A DNA stretch of 64,000 nt from Chitinophagaceae bacterium (GCA_024508725.1 JANINS010000003.1:1364001-1428000); one strand, 5' to 3'; shown: positions 15,679-23,625, counted from the first letter of the stretch. Notes: generated by a model not told the origin, from the letters alone. Program-made: numbers and translations.

Positions 15679-16272
15679 ATGGAGGCGTTAGTTAATTATC
15701 CACAACAGTCGTTGTTCAAAGGCAGCATTGTAAAAGAATACCTGCTGGTAGTAAATCCTGAAGCTGATGTATGGCAACAGGTTATGGATGAGAAAACGAA
15801 TTTCTTTAATGAATATCGTGATGTGAATGCCATCAAAACAAAACCGCATATCACTATCGCTAGTTTTCTTGCAAAGGAAGAAATGGAAGAAATTCTGTTG
15901 AGATGGATGCACAGGATCATCAGTACTTACAAAAGTTTTCAGGTATCGCTGAATAATTACAGTGGTTTCCCAACTTCTCAAACACTTTATATAAGAGTGC
16001 AGGATCATCAGCCATTTAAACAATTGGCTAAAGAGCTGAAAGTGATCGATGAACTGGTGAGAAGTAATGGGTTACCCAAAGCTCATTTAATCACGAATCC
16101 GCACATGATAATTGCAAAGCAATTGGAAAGTACTGTGTATGAAAGAGCGATGATGGAATATTCTAAGAAAGATTTTCATGCCGAGTTCGAAGTGAAAGAG
16201 TTGCTGCTGTTAAAAAGAAATAACCAGTTCGACACCTGCCAGCAGGTAAACATTTTTAGACTTCAACCATAA
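15679..16272 (+). CDS. 2',5' RNA ligase family (LigT-like) protein, first copy
   Basis: A 197-residue protein of the 2H phosphoesterase fold. The first catalytic motif is KPHITIASF (H57-I-T59). At the second expected motif the sequence is NPHMIIAKQL (H142-M-I144), lacking the Thr/Ser. The ATG at 15679 is followed by a short N-terminal tail. It is in tandem with a paralogue two bases downstream and divergent from umuD across 59 bases, so shared regulation with the umuDC pair is possible but unproven. Confidence 0.82.
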   Translation: MEALVNYPQQSLFKGSIVKEYLLVVNPEADVWQQVMDEKTNFFNEYRDVNAIKTKPHITIASFLAKEEMEEILLRWMHRIISTYKSFQVSLNNYSGFPTSQTLYIRVQDHQPFKQLAKELKVIDELVRSNGLPKAHLITNPHMIIAKQLESTVYERAMMEYSKKDFHAEFEVKELLLLKRNNQFDTCQQVNIFRLQP

Positions 16273-16274
16273 TT

Positions 16275-16931
16275 ATGGCACTGACGTATAAAGGACGAAT
16301 ATCAAAGGAGTTTACGTTGCCGGATTTTGGCGATGCGTACGATAAGAAACTGGAGCCTGCAGAGTATATGGTAGTGCTGGCTCCGCATGAAGATCTGTAT
16401 AATAAGATCATGGAGCTAAAACAGGAGTTCGCAAAAGCATATGAGAATACGATGGCTGTGGCTTTGAAACCGCACATCAGTATTGTTCGCTTTATTCAAT
16501 ATGAAATGAATGAGCTGAAGATTCACAATAAGCTGAAGTTATTGGCTACCGCTTTGCCTGATTTTAAAGTTGACCTGGATGGGTTTGGAAGTTATCCTTC
16601 TCACACTATTTATATCAAAGTACAAACGCAGGAACCGATAAAAGCGATCGCAAAGAAGTTGAAAGAAGCGCAATCGTTGATGACGATCAACAAGGAAAAC
16701 AAACCGCACTTTCTAAATGAACCGCATATTGCTGTTGCAAGAAAGTTGTTGCCCTGGCAGTATGAGAAAGGCTGGCTGGAGTACTCCAACAAACATTTTC
16801 ATGCAAGTTTTATGGCAGATCAACTGCTTTTTATGAAACGAACAGGTGGAAGTAAAGCCTGGCAGATCATTGACCGACTGAAAATGATGAATCTACCTGT
16901 GGAAACAAAGCAGGGAGATTTGTTTGCCTAA
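16275..16931 (+). CDS. 2',5' RNA ligase family (LigT-like) protein, second copy
   Basis: A 218-residue paralogue of the gene just upstream, with the same layout: KPHISIVRF (H67-I-S69) and EPHIAVARKL (H151-I-A153). Shared features include the GxxPSxTxYIxVQ strand and the terminal LLFMKR / LLLLKR strand. As in the first copy, the second motif keeps its histidine but lacks Thr/Ser. The two genes are separated by two bases and end in a good terminator, forming a bicistronic unit. Confidence 0.82.
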   Translation: MALTYKGRISKEFTLPDFGDAYDKKLEPAEYMVVLAPHEDLYNKIMELKQEFAKAYENTMAVALKPHISIVRFIQYEMNELKIHNKLKLLATALPDFKVDLDGFGSYPSHTIYIKVQTQEPIKAIAKKLKEAQSLMTINKENKPHFLNEPHIAVARKLLPWQYEKGWLEYSNKHFHASFMADQLLFMKRTGGSKAWQIIDRLKMMNLPVETKQGDLFA

Positions 16932-16980
16932 AGACTGCATCCAAATCCTAAGGAGAAAGGTTTTTTTCAGTAAAATATAT

Positions 16981-17010
16981 GAGAGTGTTTTAATTACACT
17001 CTCTTTCTTT
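16981..17010 (+). terminator. Rho-independent terminator after the LigT-like pair
   Basis: GAGAGTGT (16981-16988) pairs with ACACTCTC (16996-17003), followed by TTTCTTT. It overlaps or abuts the proposed start of the acyltransferase gene. Confidence 0.75.
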
Positions 17011-17911
17011 GCAGTATAATTCATTTTCTGTGTATCCAATTGTTTACGGATTTTTTTACCTGCTTTCTTTGTTGCCATGGAGAGTATTATACTTCTTCAG
17101 CGATTGCATTTATGTGCTGTTATATTATGTGATCGGCTACAGGAAAGATGTGGTGATGAATAACCTGTCTATTGCGTTTCCTGAAAAGACCGAAAATGAG
17201 AAGATAAGAATTGCAAAAGATTTTTATCACCAGTTCCTGGATACATTCATTGAAACGATAAAACTGCTTTCTATAAATAAGAAGCAGTTTGCCAGGAGAA
17301 TCACTACCAATATTGATACGCTGAATAGTTTGTATCCAACTGGCCAGTCTGCAGTATTGGTGTCAGGGCATTTTTTCAATTGGGAATTTGCAAATCTCAC
17401 CATGTCTGGATTTAGCCCGTATGATTTTGTTGGAGTTTATATGTCGGTCTCCAATAAAGTTTTTGATAAGCTGATGTGTAAGCTCAGGAGTAAGTTTGGA
17501 ACCAATCTGATCTCTGTGAATGATTTTCGAAAAGAGTATCCTGCTTATAAAGAGAAACAACATGCCATTGGGTTGGTGGCAGATCAAAACCCAACCAATC
17601 CTTCAAACGGATTCTGGTATCCATTTTTTGGTAAGATGGCACCATTTGCAAAAGGGCCAGAAAGAACTTCAAAAAGTTTGGACGCTGCTATTGTGATGGT
17701 GAATTTTTACAGGAAGAAAAGAGGCTATTATAATATCGAGTGCGAAATTTTAACAACGAAACCCAAAGATTTTGCAGAAGGAGAGATCACTAAAAGGCTG
17801 GTGCATTTTGTGGAAGATTGCATCAGGCAAAACCCATCCAATTATCTCTGGAGCCACAGAAGATGGAAGCACCAGTTTGATGAAGAACGGTTCGGACATC
17901 TAGTGATTTGA
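17009..17911 (+). CDS. Lipid A biosynthesis lauroyl/myristoyl acyltransferase family (LpxL/HtrB-like)
   Basis: Membrane-associated acyltransferase of about 293-300 residues. Marks of the family are the N-terminal hydrophobic YGFFYLLSLLPWRVLYFFSD, the catalytic HFFNWEFANL (HX4-5E type), ADQNPTNPSNGFWYPFFGK and the C-terminal LWSHRRWKHQF. No ATG lies at the expected start. A TTG at 17009 or a GTG at 17030 (VYPIVYGFFYLLSLLP, the usual family start) must be used. The upstream terminator ends right at this TTG, which favours the GTG or a leaderless transcript. Confidence 0.88.
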   Translation: MQYNSFSVYPIVYGFFYLLSLLPWRVLYFFSDCIYVLLYYVIGYRKDVVMNNLSIAFPEKTENEKIRIAKDFYHQFLDTFIETIKLLSINKKQFARRITTNIDTLNSLYPTGQSAVLVSGHFFNWEFANLTMSGFSPYDFVGVYMSVSNKVFDKLMCKLRSKFGTNLISVNDFRKEYPAYKEKQHAIGLVADQNPTNPSNGFWYPFFGKMAPFAKGPERTSKSLDAAIVMVNFYRKKRGYYNIECEILTTKPKDFAEGEITKRLVHFVEDCIRQNPSNYLWSHRRWKHQFDEERFGHLVI

Positions 17912-17915
17912 TTGT

Positions 17916-17973
17916 GCAGCCAGCTTTTTGTACTACTAATAAACTTCCGTTGCGTCGCACTCTTGTACTGCAA
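17916..17973 (-). repeat. Dispersed intergenic repeat, copy g (GCGACGCAAC type)
   Basis: Minus strand: GCAGTACAAGAGTGCGACGC, AACGGAAGTTTATTAGTAGTAC, AAAAAGCTGGCTGC. It matches copy f almost throughout and lies at the 3' ends of two converging genes. Confidence 0.85.
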
Positions 17974-18000
17974 CAAAAAAGGTGAGCTTTTTCCCACCTT
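17974..18000 (-). terminator. Terminator of the MBL-rhodanese gene
   Basis: On the minus strand AAGGTG (18000-17995) pairs with CACCTT (17984-17979), followed by a T-run formed by the A-stretch at 17974-17980. Confidence 0.65.
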
Positions 18001-18025
18001 AAGTATCGTTAATCATCTTACCATC

Positions 18026-19438
18026 TTAATTCAGCGCTGCAACGTTCTTTTCAATTTCAAACTTATCAAGCTTCTTGATCTCGTTCCAGCCTCCTAATAC
18101 ATTCCTCAGGTTATGAATGCCTTGTTTCTTTAACATAGAAGCTGCGATCACACTTCTGTAACCACCGGCACAGTGAACATATACATTGTCTGTATCTTCA
18201 ATGTTAGCCATACTTCCAGGATCAGTTAAGGTGTTAAGCGGAATGTTTACTGCATCTTTAATATGTCCGTCAGCAAACTCTGTTTCCTTTCTAACATCCA
18301 TGATCACCAGATTGTCATCGAAAGGAATATCCATCAACAATTCATCGGCTTCAACATCAATGATCATATCTGTTGGTTCACCTGCAGCTTTCCATGCTTC
18401 AAATCCACCTTCTAAATAACCAACGATTTTTTCAAATCCAACTCTTGCCAAACGAATGATGGTTTCTTTTTCTTTTCCTTCTTCAGTGATCAACACCATC
18501 TTCTTATCGAATGGTAATAAGCTGCCAGCCCATTCAGCAAATCTTCCTTCCAGTCCGATGGAAATAGAACCTGGAACAAAACCATTTGTGAATTCTGTTG
18601 CTTTACGGGTATCAAGAATGATAAGGTCAGGATCTTTGGTTACTTTCTTAAATTCAGGAATATCTAAAACAGTCAATCCTTTTTCCAAAACATTGTCTAA
18701 GCTTTCGTAACCTTCTTTATTGATCTTAGCGTTGATGGGAAAATAATTGGGTGGTGCAGCTAAACCATCAGTCACCGCTTTTACAAAATCTTCTTTTGAT
18801 GCTTGCTGTAAAGCATAGTTGGTTTGCTTTTGTTCGCCAATTGTGCTAGACGTGTTTGGACCTAAATTTTTACCACAGCTACTACCTGGTCCGTGTGCAG
18901 GATAAACAATTACGTCATCAGCCAGCGGCATAATCTTGTTTTGTAAACTAGTGTACATCATACCAGCAAGATCTTCCATCGTAAGGTCAGCACCTTTTTG
19001 TGCAAGATCCGGACGACCTACATCTCCAACAAACAAAGTGTCGCCTGTAAACACAGCATGATCTTTTCCATTTTCATCTTTCAATAAATAACAGGTGCTT
19101 TCTAAAGTATGGCCAGGCGTATGCAATACTTCAATCGATAACTTACCAACCTTGAAAGTCTCTCCATCTTTTGCAACATGCACATCAAAAGCAGCATTAG
19201 TGTTTGGTCCGTAAATGATAGTAGCGCCGGTTGCTTTTGCAAGATCTATATGACCACTTACAAAATCTGCGTGGAAATGTGTTTCAAAAATGTATTTGAT
19301 CTTAGCATTTCTTTCCTCTGCCATTTGCAGATAAGATTCGATATCTCTTAACGGATCGATGATCGCTACTTCACCTTCACTTTCTATATAGTAAGCTGCT
19401 TCACTAAGGCAGCTGGTGTATAATTGTTTTACAAACAT
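18026..19438 (-). CDS. MBL-fold metallohydrolase with two rhodanese domains
   Basis: A 470-residue protein. The metallo-beta-lactamase domain (residues 1-240) has THFHADFVSGH and HTPGHTLEST, as in persulfide dioxygenases (ETHE1/Blh type, one iron). Two rhodanese domains follow. The second keeps the active-site loop VHCAGGYRS with its cysteine; the first has ITEEGKEK in that position and is probably inactive. The likely role is oxidation of glutathione- or protein-bound persulfide, handling sulfide stress. An ArsR regulator lies 272 bases upstream on the same strand. Confidence 0.9.
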   Translation of the reverse strand: MFVKQLYTSCLSEAAYYIESEGEVAIIDPLRDIESYLQMAEERNAKIKYIFETHFHADFVSGHIDLAKATGATIIYGPNTNAAFDVHVAKDGETFKVGKLSIEVLHTPGHTLESTCYLLKDENGKDHAVFTGDTLFVGDVGRPDLAQKGADLTMEDLAGMMYTSLQNKIMPLADDVIVYPAHGPGSSCGKNLGPNTSSTIGEQKQTNYALQQASKEDFVKAVTDGLAAPPNYFPINAKINKEGYESLDNVLEKGLTVLDIPEFKKVTKDPDLIILDTRKATEFTNGFVPGSISIGLEGRFAEWAGSLLPFDKKMVLITEEGKEKETIIRLARVGFEKIVGYLEGGFEAWKAAGEPTDMIIDVEADELLMDIPFDDNLVIMDVRKETEFADGHIKDAVNIPLNTLTDPGSMANIEDTDNVYVHCAGGYRSVIAASMLKKQGIHNLRNVLGGWNEIKKLDKFEIEKNVAALN

Positions 19439-19710
19439 GATGTAGGAATTTGTGCAAAGATAATCAGAGTATAAGATAATGCTATGTTATTGCTGGTCAA
19501 GGGAGAAAAGTGAGTGAGTATATAAAAGTATATAAAGTAGATAGGGTGAATAGAGAACCACTTAAGTATATAAAGTTGATAAGAATAAAGAAATGAAGTA
19601 TTGCCGGTGATGATAGATATAGTTTGCCGGGTTGTTGCGTAAAGAACAAAGCCCTGAAGTGTGTGACACAACGGGGCTTAATAGTAATTCCTAGGATCGG
19701 ACAAATATGA
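19439..19710. other. Spacer between ArsR and MBL-rhodanese genes with AGTATATAAA repeats
   Basis: No gene is seen. Three AGTATATAAA copies occur between 19514 and 19572, near the MBL gene start, and dispersed repeat copy k lies at 19655-19690. Confidence 0.5.
19655..19690 (+). repeat. Dispersed intergenic repeat, copy k (diverged)
   Basis: TGAAGTGTGTGACACAACGG, then GGCTTAATAGTAATTCC. Shares the GTGACACAAC core and the CTTAATAG part of the family. Confidence 0.6.
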
Positions 19711-20070
19711 TTATCCCACCAATTCGCTTACGAATGCATTAACCTCGTTGATACGAGAATAGTTAACACCATAGTAGATGAACTTACCATCTCTTTCTGT
19801 GCTTACAATACCAGCACGACGAAGAATTGCCAGGTGCTGAGAAGCAACAGATTGTTCAAGGCGAAGTTTAACATAGATATCAGTTACTGTCATTTTTTTG
19901 TTCTCATCCAACAACTTAACCATTTGCTGGCGAAGCTTATGGTTCATAGCTCTTAAGATCATTGCTGCTTTTTTCATGTGCACAAAATCGATGTGCAAAC
20001 CATTCTGCTCACCAGCATTCGCTGCATTATGCACTACCAGGGTGGGTTGCTGAGTTGTTGATGTTGTCAT
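19711..20070 (-). CDS. ArsR/SmtB family transcriptional regulator
   Basis: A 119-residue winged-helix repressor. The HTH reads VTDIYVKLRLEQSVASQHLAILRRAGIV, followed by the wing STERDGKFIYYGVN. There is no cysteine anywhere in the protein, so it cannot sense metal or persulfide by the usual thiol sites of ArsR or BigR. The likely start is MTTSTTQQ at 20070; an ATG at 20082 is also in frame. A perfect inverted repeat lies just upstream. It may control itself and the MBL-rhodanese gene downstream on the same strand, which is inference from proximity. Confidence 0.88.
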   Translation of the reverse strand: MTTSTTQQPTLVVHNAANAGEQNGLHIDFVHMKKAAMILRAMNHKLRQQMVKLLDENKKMTVTDIYVKLRLEQSVASQHLAILRRAGIVSTERDGKFIYYGVNYSRINEVNAFVSELVG

Positions 20071-20096
20071 TGCGTAAATCATTGGGGTATGTATTT

Positions 20097-20123
20097 AAGA
20101 ATTCAAAAATATCATGAATTCTT
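20097..20123 (-). promoter_or_regulatory. Operator and -7 box of the ArsR gene
   Basis: A perfect inverted repeat AAGAATTC (20097-20104) / GAATTCTT (20116-20123), 11 bases apart. On the minus strand TATTTTTG (20111-20104) lies in its centre and matches TAnnTTTG. This is the classic placement for autorepression. Confidence 0.7.
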
Positions 20124-20161
20124 TCGCTATCGTTCACACTAAAGATATATTAAGAGGTTTT

Positions 20162-20866
20162 TTAATCAGATTTAAGTTTCGATGCAGGTGTAAAGAACTC
20201 TTTAATGTAATATGGTTCGCTGTAAGCCTTATCTGCAAAGGATTTTAACAGATACAACTTTTCTGCAATCGTTTGCATATGACGAGCATCATGTTGTATG
20301 TTGAGAAAAAACCCATTATCATTTTTGATAACAGTTTTGAATTTTTCTGAACCACTTCCACTGAAGATGATCTTGTGTTGTTGCAAAAGATCGGTGAAAG
20401 AATTCTCATCAAGAATCATTGCTGTTGGTGCAAGAATTGGCTGCAGGGTTTGATCGTAAACGGCAGTAAACACTTCCATTCTTCTTGCATCTATCATTGG
20501 ACAGAAAAGAGTTGTTGGATGTTGGATGTTGGATGTTGAATGAGATTCACTTATTGCCGCTGTTGCAATTACTTCTAATGTATTGATGAGTATCAGCGGC
20601 TTATTTAATGCATAACTGATCCCCTTTGCAGTAGAAAGACCAACACGCAAACCGGTATAACTGCCTGGTCCATTAGAAACGGCTATAGCATCTACATTTG
20701 GCAGTTGACAGTTGACAGTTGAAAGTAATTTATGAATTGCCGGTTGAATAAATGCTGCATGATCTTTTTGATTGGGATTGGATTCTATTGCTAGTAATTC
20801 TCCATCTTTTGACAGGCAAACACTTGCATGTTCTGTAGCGGTATCTATGTTCAGGATCAATGCCAT
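20162..20866 (-). CDS. tsaB: tRNA threonylcarbamoyladenosine biosynthesis protein TsaB
   Basis: A 234-residue ASKHA-fold partner of TsaD for t6A37 formation. Marks are MALILNIDTATEHASVCL and the IAVSNGPGSYTGLRVGLSTAKGI block split by residue variants, plus PMIDARRMEVFTAVYD. The start at 20866 overlaps the upstream gene's stop by one base (TAATG), indicating translational coupling. Two unusual insertions, around residues 50 and 112, are encoded by tandem heptamers (CAGTTGA x3 and GTTGGAT x4), which enlarge surface loops. Confidence 0.92.
   Translation of the reverse strand: MALILNIDTATEHASVCLSKDGELLAIESNPNQKDHAAFIQPAIHKLLSTVNCQLPNVDAIAVSNGPGSYTGLRVGLSTAKGISYALNKPLILINTLEVIATAAISESHSTSNIQHPTTLFCPMIDARRMEVFTAVYDQTLQPILAPTAMILDENSFTDLLQQHKIIFSGSGSEKFKTVIKNDNGFFLNIQHDARHMQTIAEKLYLLKSFADKAYSEPYYIKEFFTPASKLKSD
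20514..20541. repeat. Tandem heptamer GTTGGAT x4 inside tsaB
   Basis: Three perfect GTTGGAT units and a GTTGAAT variant. On the coding strand they encode the loop SHSTSNIQHPTT. Confidence 0.9.
20702..20722. repeat. Tandem heptamer CAGTTGA x3 inside tsaB
   Basis: Three perfect CAGTTGA units, read on the coding strand as a loop ending STVNCQLPN. Confidence 0.9.
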
Positions 20867-21468
20867 TATGCAATTGTTTTGAGCTCTTGTTCTAAAGCGG
20901 GTGCTACCCAATAACGGTTATCTGTTTCGCCAAGCTTTTTTAATAATCTATATATATTATGTAAGCCGATCTTTTCACTCCATTCAAATGGTCCGTATGG
21001 ATAATTGGTTCCCAACTTCATAGCGATATCAATATCCTTTTTTGAACTTACCTCATCACCTAAAGCAAAATATGCTTCGTTAATGATCATGGAAATCGTT
21101 CTTGGAGCGATCATCCCGGGAATATCAGGTACTTCCTGATATTTGAAACCTATCGTTTCTAAGATTTGTTTTGCCAATTGGTCTTTTAAAACAACTTCAA
21201 TTACATCTCGTTGTAAAAAACCATTCCATGCATTGATGCGTGAAAAGTTTAACGGTAATTCTTCTGAAGCTTTTATAACTGCATTTGCAAAAACCGTTTT
21301 GTGTGTAATATCAGGAAATGCAGATCCATATTCTTCAAAACTGAGATCGAAATAAGCATCAGCATCAGGAACATTTGTTTCAACCCATATCAATTCTATA
21401 GCAGTAGATATTTGCTTTGATAACCATTCTTCTTTTTGTTGAGGTGTTGCTTTTATTGCGATTCTCAT
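20866..21468 (-). CDS. 3-hydroxyacyl-CoA dehydrogenase C-terminal domain protein
   Basis: A 200-residue protein in which the C-terminal helical domain of 3-hydroxyacyl-CoA dehydrogenase is clear: PGMIAPRTISMIINEAYFAL, KDIDIAMKLGTNYPYGPFEW, IGLHNIYRLLKKL. The N-terminal half shows no GxGxxG nucleotide motif and is shorter than a Rossmann domain, so it cannot be a complete dehydrogenase. The start MRIAIKATPQQ at 21468 was preferred over 21522. It is translationally coupled to tsaB. Its job is unknown. Confidence 0.75.
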   Translation of the reverse strand: MRIAIKATPQQKEEWLSKQISTAIELIWVETNVPDADAYFDLSFEEYGSAFPDITHKTVFANAVIKASEELPLNFSRINAWNGFLQRDVIEVVLKDQLAKQILETIGFKYQEVPDIPGMIAPRTISMIINEAYFALGDEVSSKKDIDIAMKLGTNYPYGPFEWSEKIGLHNIYRLLKKLGETDNRYWVAPALEQELKTIA

Positions 21469-21545
21469 ATTCAACTTTGAATGGGCAAAAATAGGTTGGA
21501 GAGTTGATGGAAATTCATTCAATTTGCCTTTACTAAATGCTCAGT

Positions 21546-21929
21546 ATGAAACAGATCATTAAAACAGATAAAGCACCTGCACCTATCGGGCCTTACAACC
21601 AGGCTGTAAGAACAGGAGAAAACTTATACATCAGCGGACAAATTCCAATGGATCCGGCAACGAATGAACTGGTGCAAGGTTCTATAAAAGAGGAAGCTGA
21701 TATGGTGATGAAGAATCTGAAAGCAATACTTGATGAAGCGAAACTTACTTTTGAGCATGTTGTGAAAACAACGATCTTTTTAACGGATATGAGTTTGTTT
21801 ACTGAGGTGAACGAAGTGTATGGCTCTTATTTTAAAGGTGATTTTCCTGCACGTGAAACTGTTGCCGTGAAAGGATTGCCCAGAGGTGTGAACGTGGAGA
21901 TCAGTATGATCGCTGTGGTTAATTTATAA
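21546..21929 (+). CDS. ridA: RidA family imine/enamine deaminase
   Basis: A 127-residue YjgF/YER057c/UK114 protein that hydrolyses reactive 2-aminoacrylate and related imines. Family blocks are APAPIGPYNQAV, NLYISGQIPMDP, VKTTIFLTDMSLF, the catalytic arginine in FPARETVAVKGLPRGVNVEI. The ATG at 21546 gives the normal length. Its 3' end overlaps the convergent epimerase gene by 11 bases. Confidence 0.95.
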   Translation: MKQIIKTDKAPAPIGPYNQAVRTGENLYISGQIPMDPATNELVQGSIKEEADMVMKNLKAILDEAKLTFEHVVKTTIFLTDMSLFTEVNEVYGSYFKGDFPARETVAVKGLPRGVNVEISMIAVVNL

Positions 21930-22866
21930 CTTCTGCTATATAATGCGTAACGAACGATGCTGTCTCGTTTGGTTCGATCATTCTCAACCCAATTTTGTTA
22001 TTAAAGCAATCCGGCGCACCACTTAAACATTCCAAAGCAATACTTCTTCTATCATCAGGAGTATATATTTGGAAATATGGATAAGAAGCTTCCGGTAAAA
22101 TGGTGAGCTTCAACTTTTCGCTGCTTAGTATAGCTTTAGGCTGTGCTTTACTTTGATCCAGTACAAAACAATTATCCAGGAAAACACCATCCATGTATGC
22201 CTTCGATCTGAACTTTTCGTAAGACATCATTTTGCCTGTAGGAATAAGTGTTTCATCAAACTCCACCATTTCACTGGTATCTATTTGCAAATAACATTCA
22301 TCAATACTGGTATCAAGCGAAAAATAAGGATGCCATCCATCCATGTAGGGAATAGCAAAAGCGTTTGTATGACTTACTGATGTTTTTACAGTCAACATAT
22401 TTCCTTCCGAAAGTTTATATGCAACTTCAAGATCGAACTCCCAGGGATATCCATTATCTGAACCATCGTAATGATGTGTGAGAATGATTGAAGCACTTTC
22501 CTGGTCTGTAATACTTTCTTTGATCTCGAAAACAGCATCGTATAATAATCCATGCATTGCATGTTTGCCTAAGTAGTTCTTTTCTACCTGGAATTCTTTT
22601 CCATGGAAATGAAATTTACCATTATTCAATCTGCAGGCAAACGGACTGAGTTTCGCACTTTTAAAAAATGGCTTCAGATCGTCTTTTGCTTGTTCGGGAG
22701 ATGAAAATGCAGCTACTATATTAATGATTGTGTTTTCAAAAGGAAAGCGATAGGCATTCAGGATGGCACCAAAAGCAAAGACCTCTGCTTCAAACTTTGT
22801 TTTAGTGTTTCTGAGAGTGATCTTTTGATGATTCAGCGTATCATCTACCAGTATTTCGTAAGCCAT
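21919..22866 (-). CDS. Aldose 1-epimerase family protein
   Basis: A 315-residue galactose-mutarotase-fold protein. Seen are the acceptor histidine region GKHAMHGLLYD, THHYDGSDNGYPWEF, and the catalytic PYMDGWHPYFSL with a histidine. The general-base glutamate lies in the IALECLSGAPDCFNN block. It interconverts anomers of a hexose or hexose derivative; the exact sugar cannot be told. It stands alone. Confidence 0.88.
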   Translation of the reverse strand: MAYEILVDDTLNHQKITLRNTKTKFEAEVFAFGAILNAYRFPFENTIINIVAAFSSPEQAKDDLKPFFKSAKLSPFACRLNNGKFHFHGKEFQVEKNYLGKHAMHGLLYDAVFEIKESITDQESASIILTHHYDGSDNGYPWEFDLEVAYKLSEGNMLTVKTSVSHTNAFAIPYMDGWHPYFSLDTSIDECYLQIDTSEMVEFDETLIPTGKMMSYEKFRSKAYMDGVFLDNCFVLDQSKAQPKAILSSEKLKLTILPEASYPYFQIYTPDDRRSIALECLSGAPDCFNNKIGLRMIEPNETASFVTHYIAEVIN

Positions 22867-23091
22867 AGTTCAAATTCGGGCTGAAAGATAAGTTAGATTG
22901 GGTGAGCCAGGTTTGCTGCCTGAAAATATGCAGTAGAATTGTGCAACGTAACGAACGAGCCCTACATTTACAGCTAAAATCATAAGAATATAAATTTTAA
23001 GGCAATTTTTATACTGATTTTCAAACCTTTGTAAAGACATTGTTGAAAATAGTTCTTCAATTCCTTGGTAAATCCGATGCATCAGCCCACC

Positions 23092-23124
23092 TTTGCCACC
23101 CGTTTAAAAATAGCGGAACTTTTG
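23092..23124 (+). promoter_or_regulatory. Probable promoter of rplM-rpsI
   Basis: TTTG (23092-23095), 21 bases, then AACTTTTG (23117-23124), one mismatch from TAnnTTTG. Transcription would begin about 50 bases before rplM. Confidence 0.4.
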
Positions 23125-23142
23125 CCTGGATAGGGGCAGAAG

Positions 23143-23180
23143 AATTTTCAAACTCCCGATGCAAGTCGGAAAATTTTCAA
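23143..23180 (+). promoter_or_regulatory. Structured leader of rplM
   Basis: AATTTTC ... GAAAATT can pair around an inner CCGA-TGCAAG-TCGG hairpin, ending right at the rplM ATG. It could serve as an L13 autoregulatory site, which is inference from position only. Confidence 0.35.
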
Positions 23181-23181
23181 A

Positions 23182-23625
23182 ATGAGCAAATTACATTTCA
23201 CAACCAAGCATGCGAACGAGGCTACCGTACAGCGTAACTGGTACGTTGTGGACGGTACTAATCAAACCGTTGGTCGTATGTCTTCGAGAATTGCTTCTGT
23301 TCTTCGTGGAAAGAACAAGACTTATTACACACCACATGTAGATTGTGGTGACTATGTTATCATCATCAATGCTGACAAGATCCAGTTCAGCGGTAACAAA
23401 ATGGATGAGAAAGTTTACATCAACTTCTCTGGCTACCCGGGTGGTAAAAAAGAAGAGGTTGCAAAAGACCTTTTAAAGCGTCGTCCTGAAGTGATCCTTG
23501 AAAGAGCGATCAAAGGCATGCTTCCTAAGAACCGTTTGGGAAGAAAGATGTACAAGAAGTTGTTCGTTTATGCCGGTGACCAACATCCGCACTTTGCACA
23601 ACAGCCTAAAGAGTTGAAATTCTAA
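23182..23625 (+). CDS. rplM: 50S ribosomal protein L13
   Basis: A 147-residue L13 with RNWYVVDGTNQTVGRMSSRI, GDYVIIINADKIQFSGNK, YINFSGYPGG and the GMLPKNRLGRKMYKKLFVY signature near the C-terminus. It is followed after 29 bases by rpsI, the standard rplM-rpsI pair. Confidence 0.98.
   Translation: MSKLHFTTKHANEATVQRNWYVVDGTNQTVGRMSSRIASVLRGKNKTYYTPHVDCGDYVIIINADKIQFSGNKMDEKVYINFSGYPGGKKEEVAKDLLKRRPEVILERAIKGMLPKNRLGRKMYKKLFVYAGDQHPHFAQQPKELKF

Larger units (their letters stand above)
22867..23181. other. Spacer before the ribosomal gene cluster
   Basis: No gene is seen. A degenerate dispersed-repeat copy (TTGTGCAACGTAACGAACGA, near 22936) is followed, closer to rplM, by a probable promoter at 23092-23124 and a structured leader. 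Confidence 0.5.
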
